From the NCBI GenBank assembly GCA_019750335.1, contig JAIEOQ010000002.1, positions 186,001-250,000 of the forward strand: a stretch of DNA of 64,000 nt, given 5' to 3'. The number at the start of each line of letters is the position of its first letter. Within the stretch, counting starts at the first letter, position 1. The notes below the pieces were generated by a model, which saw nothing but the letters and a program-made list of their open reading frames with translations, was not told where the DNA came from and searched no databases. Of this stretch, positions 8,664 to 18,026 are shown piece by piece. Source of the stretch: Candidatus Obscuribacterales bacterium (GTDB taxonomy: Bacteria; Cyanobacteriota; Vampirovibrionia; Obscuribacterales; Obscuribacteraceae). The translations under genes were made by a program, and so were the position numbers.

Positions 8664-9794
8664 CTATCCCATGCCGCGTGACGACATACCGGCCAAAGCC
8701 GCAGCTTGCGGACCAACTAAACGATTGAAATCATCAGCACGACTGGTTTTCAACAACGCATCCTGATAAGTGATTGCCCCCGATTTCACCAAACCGGCCA
8801 AAGCGGATTCCAGAGTTTGCATACCTTGAGCGGCTCCCATTTGAATAGCCGAATAGATTTGAGCCGTTTTCGCTTCACGAATAAGATTGGCAATACCAGG
8901 TGTATTAACCATAATTTCCACAGCTAAAGCTCGTCCACGCAACTGAGAAGAAACCCCTGATTTTGGTTGAGCACGGGGCAAAAGAGTTTGGCTTAAAATC
9001 GCCACAAGCGATCCAGAGAGCATAATTCTCACTTGTTGCTGTTGCGATTCGGGAAATACATCAACAATCCGATCAACGGTTTGGGCAGCCGAGCTCGTAT
9101 GCAAAGTACCAAACACCAAATGCCCGGTTTCAGCTGCTGTTAGGGCAAGACTAATGGTTTCCAGATCTCGCATTTCACCAAGCAGAATAATGTCCGGATC
9201 TTCACGCAAAGCCGCGCGCAAAGCGTTAGCAAAACTTTTCGTGTCAGCACCGAGCTCGCGTTGGCTGATAATGGATTTTTTGTTGCGGTGCAAAAATTCA
9301 ATGGGGTCTTCAACAGTAAGGATGTGCTCCGAACGATTTTCATTAATCCAGTTGACCATAGCGGCTAATGTCGATGATTTACCGGAACCAGTCGGTCCGG
9401 TAACCAAAACCATGCCCCGCGGTTTGTGCACCAGCTCTTTAGAAATAATTGCCGGCAACTCCAAATCCTCAAGAACCGGCACCTGCACCGGGATGGTTCT
9501 CATAGCAACAGCATAATTACCACGTTCCTTATATACATTTACGCGAAAACGTCCTAAACCGGAAACAGCATAGCTACAATCAAGCTCAAAATTATTTTCT
9601 AAATGCTTACGCTGCTCGCCTGTAAGCATAGAAAAGACCATCCGTTGCAAATCATCCTTGCTTAAAGCTTCAAATTCGCTTGGCATCAGTACGCCTGATG
9701 TCCGAATGATCGGCGACAGCCCTACTTTCAAATGGAGATCGGAAGCGCCCTTATCGACAACCAGTTGCAAAATTTCTTGAATCTCAACTGCCAT
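8664..9794 (-). CDS. pilT: Twitching motility retraction ATPase PilT
   Basis: 376 residues, ATG at 9794, overlapping the 3' end of pilB by 11 bp. It opens with the PAS-like N-terminal domain (VDKGASDLHLKVGLSPIIR) typical of PilT. Walker A is GPTGSGKSS (133-141), the Asp box is VEDPIEFLH and Walker B is LLGEMRD (204-210). A His box, TAAETGHLVFGTLHT, follows. This hexameric ATPase powers pilus retraction and hence twitching movement. Co-transcription with pilB and pilC fits a motile, surface-associated cell. The length is slightly above the usual 345-365 residues because of a Met/Ala-rich C-terminal tail. Confidence 0.97.
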   Translation of the reverse strand: MAVEIQEILQLVVDKGASDLHLKVGLSPIIRTSGVLMPSEFEALSKDDLQRMVFSMLTGEQRKHLENNFELDCSYAVSGLGRFRVNVYKERGNYAVAMRTIPVQVPVLEDLELPAIISKELVHKPRGMVLVTGPTGSGKSSTLAAMVNWINENRSEHILTVEDPIEFLHRNKKSIISQRELGADTKSFANALRAALREDPDIILLGEMRDLETISLALTAAETGHLVFGTLHTSSAAQTVDRIVDVFPESQQQQVRIMLSGSLVAILSQTLLPRAQPKSGVSSQLRGRALAVEIMVNTPGIANLIREAKTAQIYSAIQMGAAQGMQTLESALAGLVKSGAITYQDALLKTSRADDFNRLVGPQAAALAGMSSRGMG

Positions 9795-11883
9795 TTGCTT
9801 GGTTCTCCTGGAGAATTTCTACTTTTTGAACGTCATATTGCCTTTCAGTCTGGCAATACGGACAGCGATTCCAGGTCCCGAATACCTCGGCTTTACAGCC
9901 GCAACAGACATGATCCAGTTGCGCCTCCTCTCGAGACAATCCACATTTAGCACAAGCTGCCCAGGTATCTTCTTGTAGCATACCGCAACGGACGCATGAC
10001 ACTTTTAGTTCATGCTGGCAAAACGGACAACGAATAAAATCATCGCCAATCGGATTTCGACATTTCGGACAAAGCTTATCTTCACCACCGGTATCGGAAA
10101 TGGTTACACGGATACATTCTTCAGGCGAAGTTAGACCGGCGCCAACAAGACGCAAACTATATTCTTTAAGCGGAATCATGCCTGATTGCTTAGCGGCAAA
10201 ACGCAACATGGCCGTTGAAGCGTGTTTAGAAATAAGATCTCTGATCTCATCGTTAAAGCGCATTACTTCATAGACGCCAACTCGTCCACGATACCCGCTG
10301 CCGTTGCAGTTGTCGCAACCTTTGCCGCGAATAAATATGGGCCAACCTTTTTTGTTCACACGAAAACGATAAAACTGTATTGTGCTGTCCGCCAAAGCCT
10401 CTTGCGAGCCTTCAAGTAAACCTAAATATTCAAGAAGATTACGATCAGGCAGATATTCTTCCTGGCATTCGGAACAGATCTTACGCACAAGACGTTGAGC
10501 GATGATGCCGATCGTTGCCGATGAAATTAAGAAAGGCTCCACTTCCATCTCTTCCAAACGTGAAACTGCTCCTGGTGCATCGTTTGTGTGAAGGGTAGTA
10601 AAAACCAAGTGACCTGTTAGCGCGGCCTCTACAGCAATTTTTGCTGTTTCTTTATCCCGAGTTTCTCCAACAAGCATAATGTCAGGATCTTGACGGAGAA
10701 ATGCTCTCAAAATTCGAGCGAAGTCCATACCTTTTTCACGAATGACTTGCACTTGCGTAATGCCGGACATATCGTATTCAATCGGGTCTTCGGCTGTAAC
10801 TATGTTGACGTCCGGTGTATTTCGTTCGGCAAGAGCCGAATATAAAGTTGTTGTTTTACCTGAACCTGTCGGTCCGGTAACAAAAATAATGCCGAAAGGC
10901 TTTTTAATCATATCGATGATTGTTTCCATAGCCTCAGCATCGGTTATTAGTTTGTTCAAACCAATTGATGTATTTGATTTATCCAGGATCCGCATAACCA
11001 CCTTTTCACCGAACTTGGCCGGCAAGGTGGAAACCCGAAAGTCGATGTCTTTACCAGAAAGACGTACTCGAATACGACCGTCCTGCGGTTGCCGCCGTTC
11101 AGCAATATCCAGATCGGCCATAATCTTAAAGCGCGAAACTAAAGCCGGCAAAATTGGTTTGGGTAAGCGGCGATCAAGATTCAAAACGCCATCACGACGA
11201 TAGCGAATCGCTACTTCTTTTTCGTGAGGTTCAATATGAATATCCGAGATCTTGCCCTTAATCGCTTTGGCTAAAATTTGATTTGCTAAAAGCACAATCG
11301 GCGCATCACCGGCTTGTTCCTCCAGATCGCGCTCGCTAAGGTCTTCGCCACTATCAGCCAAAATATCCATTTGGCTTAAATCAACTTCTTGATCAATAAA
11401 AGATTGAGCGCCTTGATCCGCAAATTGCAGCTGTTCGACTAAATGTTGGGAATAAGTGGTTTCCATAAAAGACTGAAAGTCGTCTTCAGTGCAAACCGAC
11501 AGCTTAATGTTCATGCCCTTAAGACGTACTTTAATGTCATCAAGAGCCGCTAAATTGTTCGGATTGACCATGGCCAAAGTTACGCGATTACCATCTTTCA
11601 TAATCGGTACGAACTGATGCTGGCGCATTACGGCTTCAGGTAAAAGATTCAAACATTCGGACGTTGGCGGCTCGGCTTTATTCAAAGACAGAAAGTTAAC
11701 GCCATATTGAAGCTCAAGGGCATTTTTAACCTGGCTTTCTGTTGCCAAGCCCAAGCGAGACAAAATCAAGCTAATCGGCTCGCCGGTTTTTTCCCGTTCG
11801 ACTTGAACCGATTTCCACTCTTCCGGTGTAATGAGCCCGTTTTCAACAAGCAGCTCACCAACCTCTTTCTTAACAAGAGCCAT
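9784..11883 (-). CDS. pilB: Type IV pilus extension ATPase PilB with C-terminal zinc ribbons
   Basis: 699 residues from the ATG at 11883, chosen because GGAAGGAG stands just upstream. An earlier in-frame ATG would push the gene into the divergent neighbour. Residues 1-140 are an MshEN-type N-terminal domain, with RLGL-type repeats that can bind cyclic di-GMP in some homologues. Walker A is GPTGSGKTT (337-345), Walker B is LVGETRD (404-410), and the conserved zinc pairs are Cys470/Cys473 and Cys523/Cys526. After the normal end of the protein (about 600) come three consecutive zinc ribbons: Cys605/608 with 619/622, Cys630/633 with 644/647, and Cys660/663 with 674/677. That tail is not part of standard PilB. 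The protein powers pilin polymerisation. Confidence 0.95.
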   Translation of the reverse strand: MALVKKEVGELLVENGLITPEEWKSVQVEREKTGEPISLILSRLGLATESQVKNALELQYGVNFLSLNKAEPPTSECLNLLPEAVMRQHQFVPIMKDGNRVTLAMVNPNNLAALDDIKVRLKGMNIKLSVCTEDDFQSFMETTYSQHLVEQLQFADQGAQSFIDQEVDLSQMDILADSGEDLSERDLEEQAGDAPIVLLANQILAKAIKGKISDIHIEPHEKEVAIRYRRDGVLNLDRRLPKPILPALVSRFKIMADLDIAERRQPQDGRIRVRLSGKDIDFRVSTLPAKFGEKVVMRILDKSNTSIGLNKLITDAEAMETIIDMIKKPFGIIFVTGPTGSGKTTTLYSALAERNTPDVNIVTAEDPIEYDMSGITQVQVIREKGMDFARILRAFLRQDPDIMLVGETRDKETAKIAVEAALTGHLVFTTLHTNDAPGAVSRLEEMEVEPFLISSATIGIIAQRLVRKICSECQEEYLPDRNLLEYLGLLEGSQEALADSTIQFYRFRVNKKGWPIFIRGKGCDNCNGSGYRGRVGVYEVMRFNDEIRDLISKHASTAMLRFAAKQSGMIPLKEYSLRLVGAGLTSPEECIRVTISDTGGEDKLCPKCRNPIGDDFIRCPFCQHELKVSCVRCGMLQEDTWAACAKCGLSREEAQLDHVCCGCKAEVFGTWNRCPYCQTERQYDVQKVEILQENQANGS

Positions 11884-11954
11884 GATTCTCCTTCCGCAAA
11901 ACCCTCTTTTTTGTTCCCGACTATATAAGTTGCTAAACTGGGCGCTAGCCTCTA

Positions 11955-11969
11955 TGTTGTAGGACAACA
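11955..11969. promoter_or_regulatory. Inverted repeat just upstream of the glycosyltransferase start
   Basis: TGTTGT-AGG-ACAACA is a perfect 6-bp inverted repeat ending three bases before the ATG at 11972. It covers the only plausible ribosome-binding bases (AGGA). It sits in the 88-bp gap shared with the divergent pilB operon, so it could be an operator or a small mRNA hairpin. Chance occurrence cannot be excluded. Confidence 0.3.
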
Positions 11970-11971
11970 AT

Positions 11972-13510
11972 ATGAGCCACGCAAGTACACTGCGCCCACC
12001 GGGCACCTGGTCTTATTTCTGTCTGATAATACTGTTGGCGGCAGTATTACGTTTTGCCGGTATCAGCTTTGAAAGCTTGTGGCTGGATGAAGGTTATCAA
12101 AGCCTAGTTGGAGCCTACGCCCATGGCTTACCGGATTTTTTAAGCACAGCAACTGAGCCTTCTTTGTTTCGTTTTGCCGCGCCGGGCTCTCAAGCCGACC
12201 TCTTTGATCATTTTCGCGAAGTAGACCCGCTCTGTCCTCCGCTTTATACGCTTCTGCTCAATTTTTGGTTGCACAATATCGGTCAAGACGATACGGCTAT
12301 TCGCTCATTATCGGCTCTACTTTCAGTGCTATCCATAATCGCCTTGTTTTATTTTTGTCGTTCACTTCTGGGAGAACGTGCGGCATTGGCAACGGCTTTT
12401 CTGCAAGCAATCTCTCCTTTCGACATTCATTACGCTCAAGAAGCCCGCATGTACAGCCTTGTTCTATTATGCGCCGTTTTATCGGCCGGTTCGCTTGCCA
12501 GCTTTATTCTACAAGCAAGCAAAAGAGCAATTTTATTGCTTGTACTTTATGTTCTTTCCACCTGGGCCCTTATTAACAGCCACTATACCGCGCTCTTTTT
12601 ATTGGCTGCCGAAATAGGCGTCGCCTCACTTTTTCTTGCCTGGAAAAAAGACTGGCAAAAATTTGCTTGTCTAATATTTTCCTGGCTCGGCATCGCTCTT
12701 CTCTGGATTCCCTGGTTTCCGCTTTTCACAAAAGCAGCGGCATTGCGTAAAGAGTCTTTCTACGTGGCAAGAACGTCCACCTGGTACTGGCCTTTATACG
12801 CTTTATTCATTCGCCAACCAATCAATTGGGAAATTTTTCTATCCGGACAACGGGTGGTTGCCTACGCAATACCAATCTACTTAACTTCAGCTAGCATGCT
12901 AATTGCTGCGTGCCATTATCTGTTCAAAAACAAAAGCACAAACAAACCAGCTTATTATGCTTTCGTCGCCTGGGCTTTAGTCCCGACAAGCGGCTTATGG
13001 CTGATTGACGTAATGGAGAATCACCGTGTAGTTGAAGTAGCCCGCTATCTGATTTATACGGCACCGGCAATCTACGCACTGGCCGGAGTTGGTCTGGTTC
13101 GCATCATCGAAACATTTTCTTGGGGCAAATGGCTTCTTGCTGCTCATTGCTTTTTTGCCTGCCTGAACATCGTTTACGCACATAACGTTCATCAAAAAGA
13201 ACCATGGCGCGAGCTTGCTGCCGCAGTCAAACTCGAGTGCCCGGTTGATAAACTGATTGTTGTCAGCCAATTCTATGATATAGCGCTTCTGGATCGTTAT
13301 CTAGAAAGTCCATATAAACAGTTAGGTTTAAGTCCTAGTATGGGCAAGAAAGAGATTGAGAGTAAACTTTCAAAAGTAGATAGCTTTGCCCTGATCACCG
13401 CTCAAGACGGAGAAGCAATTAAAGAGATGCTGCCCGAACGATTTGTTCTGGGCAAAGAAATAAATCTCAGTCACGGTCTCCATTTCCGTTTATATAAAGC
13501 AGAACCATAA
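11972..13510 (+). CDS. GT39-family membrane glycosyltransferase
   Basis: 512 residues, ATG start, about ten or more hydrophobic segments. The acidic pair Asp39-Glu40 in LWLDEGYQSL follows the first membrane span, as in the catalytic loop of GT-C enzymes (ArnT, PMT). The segment RSLSALLSVLSIIALF, followed by AQEARMYSL, matches the PMT_2 family pattern. Such enzymes use polyprenyl-phosphate sugars to glycosylate proteins, lipids or polymers on the outer side of the membrane. The gene is divergent from the pilB operon and its stop is one base before the next gene, forming an operon with a Ser/Thr kinase. A role in pilin or envelope glycosylation is possible but is inference. Confidence 0.85.
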   Translation: MSHASTLRPPGTWSYFCLIILLAAVLRFAGISFESLWLDEGYQSLVGAYAHGLPDFLSTATEPSLFRFAAPGSQADLFDHFREVDPLCPPLYTLLLNFWLHNIGQDDTAIRSLSALLSVLSIIALFYFCRSLLGERAALATAFLQAISPFDIHYAQEARMYSLVLLCAVLSAGSLASFILQASKRAILLLVLYVLSTWALINSHYTALFLLAAEIGVASLFLAWKKDWQKFACLIFSWLGIALLWIPWFPLFTKAAALRKESFYVARTSTWYWPLYALFIRQPINWEIFLSGQRVVAYAIPIYLTSASMLIAACHYLFKNKSTNKPAYYAFVAWALVPTSGLWLIDVMENHRVVEVARYLIYTAPAIYALAGVGLVRIIETFSWGKWLLAAHCFFACLNIVYAHNVHQKEPWRELAAAVKLECPVDKLIVVSQFYDIALLDRYLESPYKQLGLSPSMGKKEIESKLSKVDSFALITAQDGEAIKEMLPERFVLGKEINLSHGLHFRLYKAEP

Positions 13511-13511
13511 A

Positions 13512-15044
13512 TTGACAGATTCTGACAATACGCTCAAACAACATTATGATGCTGATTCTTTAATCGGGCAAACGATCGCGCAACGCTACGAAATACTCTC
13601 TTTAATTAGCAAAGGCGGAGTTGGCATTGTTTACAAAGCGCGGCATATTTTTCTTGATCGGCTTGTCGCCTTGAAACTTTTGCGCAAAGACGTCGTACAC
13701 GATCCACGCACCCATCAACGCTTTCAGCAGGAAGCCAAAGCGGTAGGCGTCCTCAATCATCCAAACATTGTGCCGGTTTTTGATTTTGGTTTTACCGAGG
13801 CCGAAGAAGCTTTTATCGTTATGGACTTTGTCAAAGGTATCGACCTGGATATTTATGTACAAGAGAGCGGTCCCGGCAATCAAAAAACAATGATTCCCCT
13901 ATTCATTCAAATCGCCGATGCTCTATCTCATGCTCATAAACATGGAATCATTCATCGTGACTTAAAGCCCGGCAACGTAATTATCGTCAAGTTAGCCGAC
14001 GGCAGTATCGAACCGCATCTAGTCGATTTCGGTATGGCTAAATTGCATCAGGAAGGGAAAGCGGATCTTTCTTTGACTAAACCAGGAGAGATCTTCGGCA
14101 GCCCTTATTATATGAGCCCGGAACAATGCTTAGGTAAGAAACTGGACAAACGTTCGGATATTTATTCTATGGGCTGCTTGATGCATGAAGTTCTAAGCGG
14201 ACAACCGCCTTTCATCGGCAAAAACATGGTCGAAATGGCAAAGTTGCACTTAAACGGTAAAGCCAAACCCATCAGTTCAATCACACCAGCCATGCAAGGG
14301 ATAATCGATAAAGCTTTAAACAAATTGCCCGAAGAGCGCCAACAAACCATGGACGAGCTCTTAAATGAATTACGCGCCTTGCCCGAAGGCTCAAGAATTA
14401 AAATGCCGCCCAAGGAACAGACGCACAAACAAAAACGTATTCTTGTTTATATAGCGATAACCGCTTTGCTAATTATTGGCAGCATGACTTTTTATAGCCA
14501 AAAACAAATAAAAAACAACAATGAAACGCCTGAGCAAACTGACTCCTGGGCTGCCTTAAACGAAAAAGCCACCGATCTGGCGCGAAACAATAGACTGCCG
14601 GAGGCAGAAACAGCTTATCTTGATGCCGTTAAACTAGCTGAGTCTGGCGGTCCCGACCAAACGATATATTTAGCCAGAAGCTTATCTGATCTAGGCGAAA
14701 TTTATTACAAAGAACGTAAATACGATCTTTGTGAAATCGTTTTAGAAAGAGCAATTGAATGCACAAAAACAGTCAAGGGTACTCAGTCGGCAGAGCTTGC
14801 TCCCGTTCTTTTGCGCTTAGGCAAGCTTTATATTGAGATGGGTCGACTAACTGAAGCTGAAAGTGTGCACAAAGAAGCGCTAGAAATCGTAGAAAACACT
14901 TTTGGTAACGAACACCCGCAAATGTCACCGGTTTTACGCCAATATGCCAAGCTCAAAGTGAAGCAAGGTAAAGTCGATGCTGCCAGTCATCTGGTTAAAC
15001 ATGCCCGCCGAATTGAAAGCAAGCTAAGGAAAGAACATGACTGA
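13512..15044 (+). CDS. Membrane Ser/Thr protein kinase with C-terminal TPRs
   Basis: 510 residues from a TTG one base after the glycosyltransferase stop; no closer ATG or GTG fits the kinase domain. The kinase domain (about 26-295) is complete: glycine loop SKGGVGIVY, Lys55 in ALKLL, catalytic HRDLKPGN (Asp150), metal-binding VDFG (Asp172) and GSPYYMSPEQ. A transmembrane helix (about 310-328) separates it from a C-terminal part with tetratricopeptide repeats of the kinesin-light-chain type (LARSLSDLGEIYYKERKYD). This is a PknB-like receptor layout with a TPR sensor or scaffold domain. It overlaps the next gene by 8 bp, so the kinase and the membrane protein are coupled. Targets are unknown. 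Confidence 0.93.
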   Translation: MTDSDNTLKQHYDADSLIGQTIAQRYEILSLISKGGVGIVYKARHIFLDRLVALKLLRKDVVHDPRTHQRFQQEAKAVGVLNHPNIVPVFDFGFTEAEEAFIVMDFVKGIDLDIYVQESGPGNQKTMIPLFIQIADALSHAHKHGIIHRDLKPGNVIIVKLADGSIEPHLVDFGMAKLHQEGKADLSLTKPGEIFGSPYYMSPEQCLGKKLDKRSDIYSMGCLMHEVLSGQPPFIGKNMVEMAKLHLNGKAKPISSITPAMQGIIDKALNKLPEERQQTMDELLNELRALPEGSRIKMPPKEQTHKQKRILVYIAITALLIIGSMTFYSQKQIKNNNETPEQTDSWAALNEKATDLARNNRLPEAETAYLDAVKLAESGGPDQTIYLARSLSDLGEIYYKERKYDLCEIVLERAIECTKTVKGTQSAELAPVLLRLGKLYIEMGRLTEAESVHKEALEIVENTFGNEHPQMSPVLRQYAKLKVKQGKVDAASHLVKHARRIESKLRKEHD

Positions 15045-16272
15045 AAGCCGAAAGCTTCAATTCAAAACATCCTTAAATCATCGCATTCTTTCGATCGTCG
15101 GATTTGACTTTCTCTTTTTTGAATTTGTGTTTTTACTACTCTTTTTCAGTAAAGATTGGTTTGCTCTCGACATTTCTTTTGCCGGCATTCCGACCATTTT
15201 GCTCATTAGTCTATTTGTTTTTTTCTTTCTCAAATCGTTGGAGACAAAAACTTTTTGCCATCTTGTTTCTCCGATTTGGAAAGGGACACCACCTTTGCCC
15301 TTCGAAAATTGGCTGGCACTAGACGACAGCGGTATTACATTCGGTACTAAGCATGTGCTTTGGCAAGCGGTAGACGAATTGCATTTAAGCCTATTAGGCA
15401 ATTTGGTAATTAAATCCCGAGCCCTATGCGGAACACAAAGCAAAGAAGCCGATATAGTTTTAAAAATCCCTTTCAGCATTATTGACACTAAACAACAAAG
15501 ACTTTTTTTGGAAGAGGTTCTCAAAGAACAGCCTCAGGTAATAGTGGGCAAAAAGCTGCAAACTGCCCGCAAGGATGCCGTAGTGAAAGGCACCGAAGCT
15601 GTGCAGCTTCTAGGCGCTTTAATTATGAGCTTGGCTTTGCTCGATCTTAGTTACTCTTCTTTTTATTATCTGGAGCTCTTAAAAAACTACTATTTGTCTG
15701 AAACTGCTTTGCTTGAAAGCAATAAAGAAAAGAGCGAAACATTCTTTAAGCGTGGAGAATTTTTACTGGCCAGACCGCTTCCTGTTTCTTTTGCGGCAAA
15801 TAAATTACTACAAACTAGCGGTGCCGCCGCCGGAATTCAAGATGCCAGATCCGAGATCTTTTGGCTGAAAGGAGAACGGGACAAAGCTATTTCAACTCAA
15901 GAAGAAGCACTCTCTTTACAAAGCAACAGCTTAAAGCGTCAACTTCATCTAGTACGCATGTTTGCTGAGAATGACAATTATGCCGAAGCAAAAAAACGCT
16001 TGCTTGAAACTATCAAAAATCACGAATCAGCTTTAAGCCCCAGGCTTTACTTACTGTCACTGGCAAAGAGCCAAGAAGATAAAGCCAGCAGTTGCCGAAC
16101 CTATCAAGATCAAATGGATCAGTGTTACGAAACTACTTTTGGCAAAGAACCAAATTGGCCCCCAGGCTGCGATCGCTTTTATAGCGATTCTATTTACAGC
16201 GACGACCTACGCTTCATCCTTAATCGCTTGATTGATTGCAAATACGAGAATAAGCAAGATTTTGCTTCATGA
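15037..16272 (+). CDS. Membrane protein with TPR-like C-terminus, unknown function
   Basis: 411 residues, ATG overlapping the kinase stop. Two hydrophobic segments near the N-terminus (about 18-40 and 46-68) and a third near 190-212 suggest a membrane protein. Between them lies a soluble part with a PH-like beta pattern (ITFGTKHVLWQAVDELHLS). The C-terminal half is helical with TPR-like signatures (WLKGERDKAISTQEEALSLQ; AENDNYAEAKKRLLETIKNH). I do not recognise a named family. Translational coupling to the kinase suggests that it is a partner or substrate. Confidence 0.7.
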   Translation: MTESRKLQFKTSLNHRILSIVGFDFLFFEFVFLLLFFSKDWFALDISFAGIPTILLISLFVFFFLKSLETKTFCHLVSPIWKGTPPLPFENWLALDDSGITFGTKHVLWQAVDELHLSLLGNLVIKSRALCGTQSKEADIVLKIPFSIIDTKQQRLFLEEVLKEQPQVIVGKKLQTARKDAVVKGTEAVQLLGALIMSLALLDLSYSSFYYLELLKNYYLSETALLESNKEKSETFFKRGEFLLARPLPVSFAANKLLQTSGAAAGIQDARSEIFWLKGERDKAISTQEEALSLQSNSLKRQLHLVRMFAENDNYAEAKKRLLETIKNHESALSPRLYLLSLAKSQEDKASSCRTYQDQMDQCYETTFGKEPNWPPGCDRFYSDSIYSDDLRFILNRLIDCKYENKQDFAS

Positions 16273-16485
16273 CTGCAAAATACATGCAGTTAGGTTCAAG
16301 CCCAAGTTTTTGCCCCTTCACACCTTCGTAACTATGATTATTTTCAGGCAAAGGCTCCAGGACTCAAAGAATGGACTTCGCAACTGTTATTTAGGCTAAT
16401 ATTTTGCCAATCAGTGGCAACGCACATTTATTGCATCGAAAATCATTAACATAAGTCGGTCTTGCTTTTTTATAGCAAAGGTCGC

Positions 16486-17142
16486 ATGGCATCTCGACTG
16501 GAAAGATTGATCGGCATAGAAAAGATCATACGCACCGGGCAGTTTCCTAGCGTATCGGATTTGTGCGGCATGTTTGAAATTCAACCGCGCACTTTATTTC
16601 AAGATATCAAAGAACTCCGAGAGAATATCGGTTGCCAGATCAAATTTGATCGAGCGCGACAAGGTTATTACAGTACCAACCCACAACATGCTCTGCCAGC
16701 ATTTTCGCTTACCGAAGATGAGCTTTTTGTTCTTGCACTTGCCGCTCGCTTGCTTTCTCAAACAAGCGATGCCAGCATCGCCACACAATTACAAGCAGCT
16801 CTAACTAAAATCATCCAAAACAGCCATATACATTGGCACGACCAATTAATAAAAATTGCCAACATCATTCAAATAAGCAATACCTTAAATTCCAATGCCG
16901 AGCTAAGCAAACTAAGATCTATCTGCGAAGCTTGCATCAAGTCACAAGTTATCGTAATCAATACTGACTCCGGTGCAGCAGAGCACGTGGAGCCTTATTA
17001 TCTTGAATATGCTTTATCCCGCTGGTTTTTAATTGGTTATGCCCGTAGCTCAAAACAAATTTTTCATCGCGACTTAGATTCAATAACAAGCTATGCAACT
17101 ACCGAAATAAATTTCGAACGCCGTCAAGACTTGAATGCATAA
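16486..17142 (+). CDS. WYL-domain transcriptional regulator (short form)
   Basis: 218 residues from the ATG at 16486. The longer frame begins at a TTG with no ribosome site, and the ATG aligns with the start of the paralogue at 20243. The N-terminus is a DeoR/HTH_11-like winged helix (PSVSDLCGMFEIQPRTLFQDIKELRENIG). A WYL-type domain follows, with the YYLEYALSRWFLIGYARS stretch standing at its expected place. The protein stops soon after, lacking the C-terminal extension present in the 316-residue paralogue. WYL proteins respond to nucleic-acid or nucleotide ligands, or to DNA damage. It is the first gene of the 16.5-22 kb island and may regulate the secreted genes that follow. Confidence 0.75.
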   Translation: MASRLERLIGIEKIIRTGQFPSVSDLCGMFEIQPRTLFQDIKELRENIGCQIKFDRARQGYYSTNPQHALPAFSLTEDELFVLALAARLLSQTSDASIATQLQAALTKIIQNSHIHWHDQLIKIANIIQISNTLNSNAELSKLRSICEACIKSQVIVINTDSGAAEHVEPYYLEYALSRWFLIGYARSSKQIFHRDLDSITSYATTEINFERRQDLNA

Positions 17143-17173
17143 ATAATGCACTGAGGCTGGGAATCAAGCTTTT

Positions 17174-17977
17174 ATGCATTTCATCATTACAGCTTTCATA
17201 TTGTTCTTTTTTTGCTCTGAACCATCTTATGCTCAAGCAACTCAAATGTTGCAAGGTCATGTTGAACATCAGGACAGCTTGCCGCCACTTGAGACATCAT
17301 TGCAAGCCGGAAGCCGATTTGACACAACAAAATTAAAAGCTCTATCCCCCGATAATTTGTGGTACCAAATTCCAAGTTGGATGGCTGGCACTTGGAAAAC
17401 CACAACTGACACAAATTATTATCGATATAGCTATAAAACCGGTGGCAAAAATTTTGCTGTTGATACTTTTAACTGTCTCAGCCAAAGTACAATCGGTTGG
17501 CAAAAGGATCGAAACGGACAAATTTGGGAACACGCTAACAGCCCATATCTAACCTTTGCCGAGCTTGATCACAAGTTCGATATTGACTTGATCAAACAAA
17601 AAGAAATAGTTGATACTCAAGCAAAACAAATTACTATTTATTATCGCGGTGCACGCCTTGTCGTCAGCAAACATAACAAGTTAATTACTGACAGTTATCA
17701 GTTAGAGAGTATTCAAACTTATACTCCTTTCGGTAATAATCTGCTAAAAGTCGATGCCTCAGTAAAAATATTCGATTCTTACGGACGACCAGAAAGATTA
17801 GCTAAAGCACTGTCCTTTGAGCAACGAATAAAACCTTTCGAGCCCTGGAATGTTTATAAAGGGCGAAACATGGTTGCTCTGTTTCGTGAATATTTGATTA
17901 CGCACAATCTTGCCGATTTGCTTCCTGCTGATAAAGCACAGATTAAATCAGCAAACAAATCGAGACTGCATAAATAG
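17174..17977 (+). CDS. Secreted protein of unknown function
   Basis: 267 residues, ATG start. A signal peptide with a very hydrophobic core (FIITAFILFFFC) ends around SYAQA. The mature part is rich in beta-strand-like, aromatic stretches. Near its start is an IPSWMAGTWKT segment reminiscent of the GxW entry motif of lipocalin-like barrels, but the similarity is too slight to assign a family. It sits between a WYL regulator and a secreted TPR protein (49 bp gap to the next gene). No catalytic signature is apparent. Confidence 0.65.
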   Translation: MHFIITAFILFFFCSEPSYAQATQMLQGHVEHQDSLPPLETSLQAGSRFDTTKLKALSPDNLWYQIPSWMAGTWKTTTDTNYYRYSYKTGGKNFAVDTFNCLSQSTIGWQKDRNGQIWEHANSPYLTFAELDHKFDIDLIKQKEIVDTQAKQITIYYRGARLVVSKHNKLITDSYQLESIQTYTPFGNNLLKVDASVKIFDSYGRPERLAKALSFEQRIKPFEPWNVYKGRNMVALFREYLITHNLADLLPADKAQIKSANKSRLHK

Positions 17978-18026
17978 CGCATTCCGCTCGGGAAAGTCTA
18001 ATGCGTACAGACTCCCAGGTGCAATC

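Noticed and set aside
16169-16176. GCGATCGC octamer, the HIP1 repeat of many cyanobacteria
   Set aside because: I noticed only this copy; there is no enrichment that would mark the genome as a typical cyanobacterium.
16273-16289. ACTGCA/TGCAGT small inverted repeat and a TTCAAGCC stretch resembling a tRNA T-loop
   Set aside because: No acceptor stem or anticodon arm can be built around it; not a tRNA.
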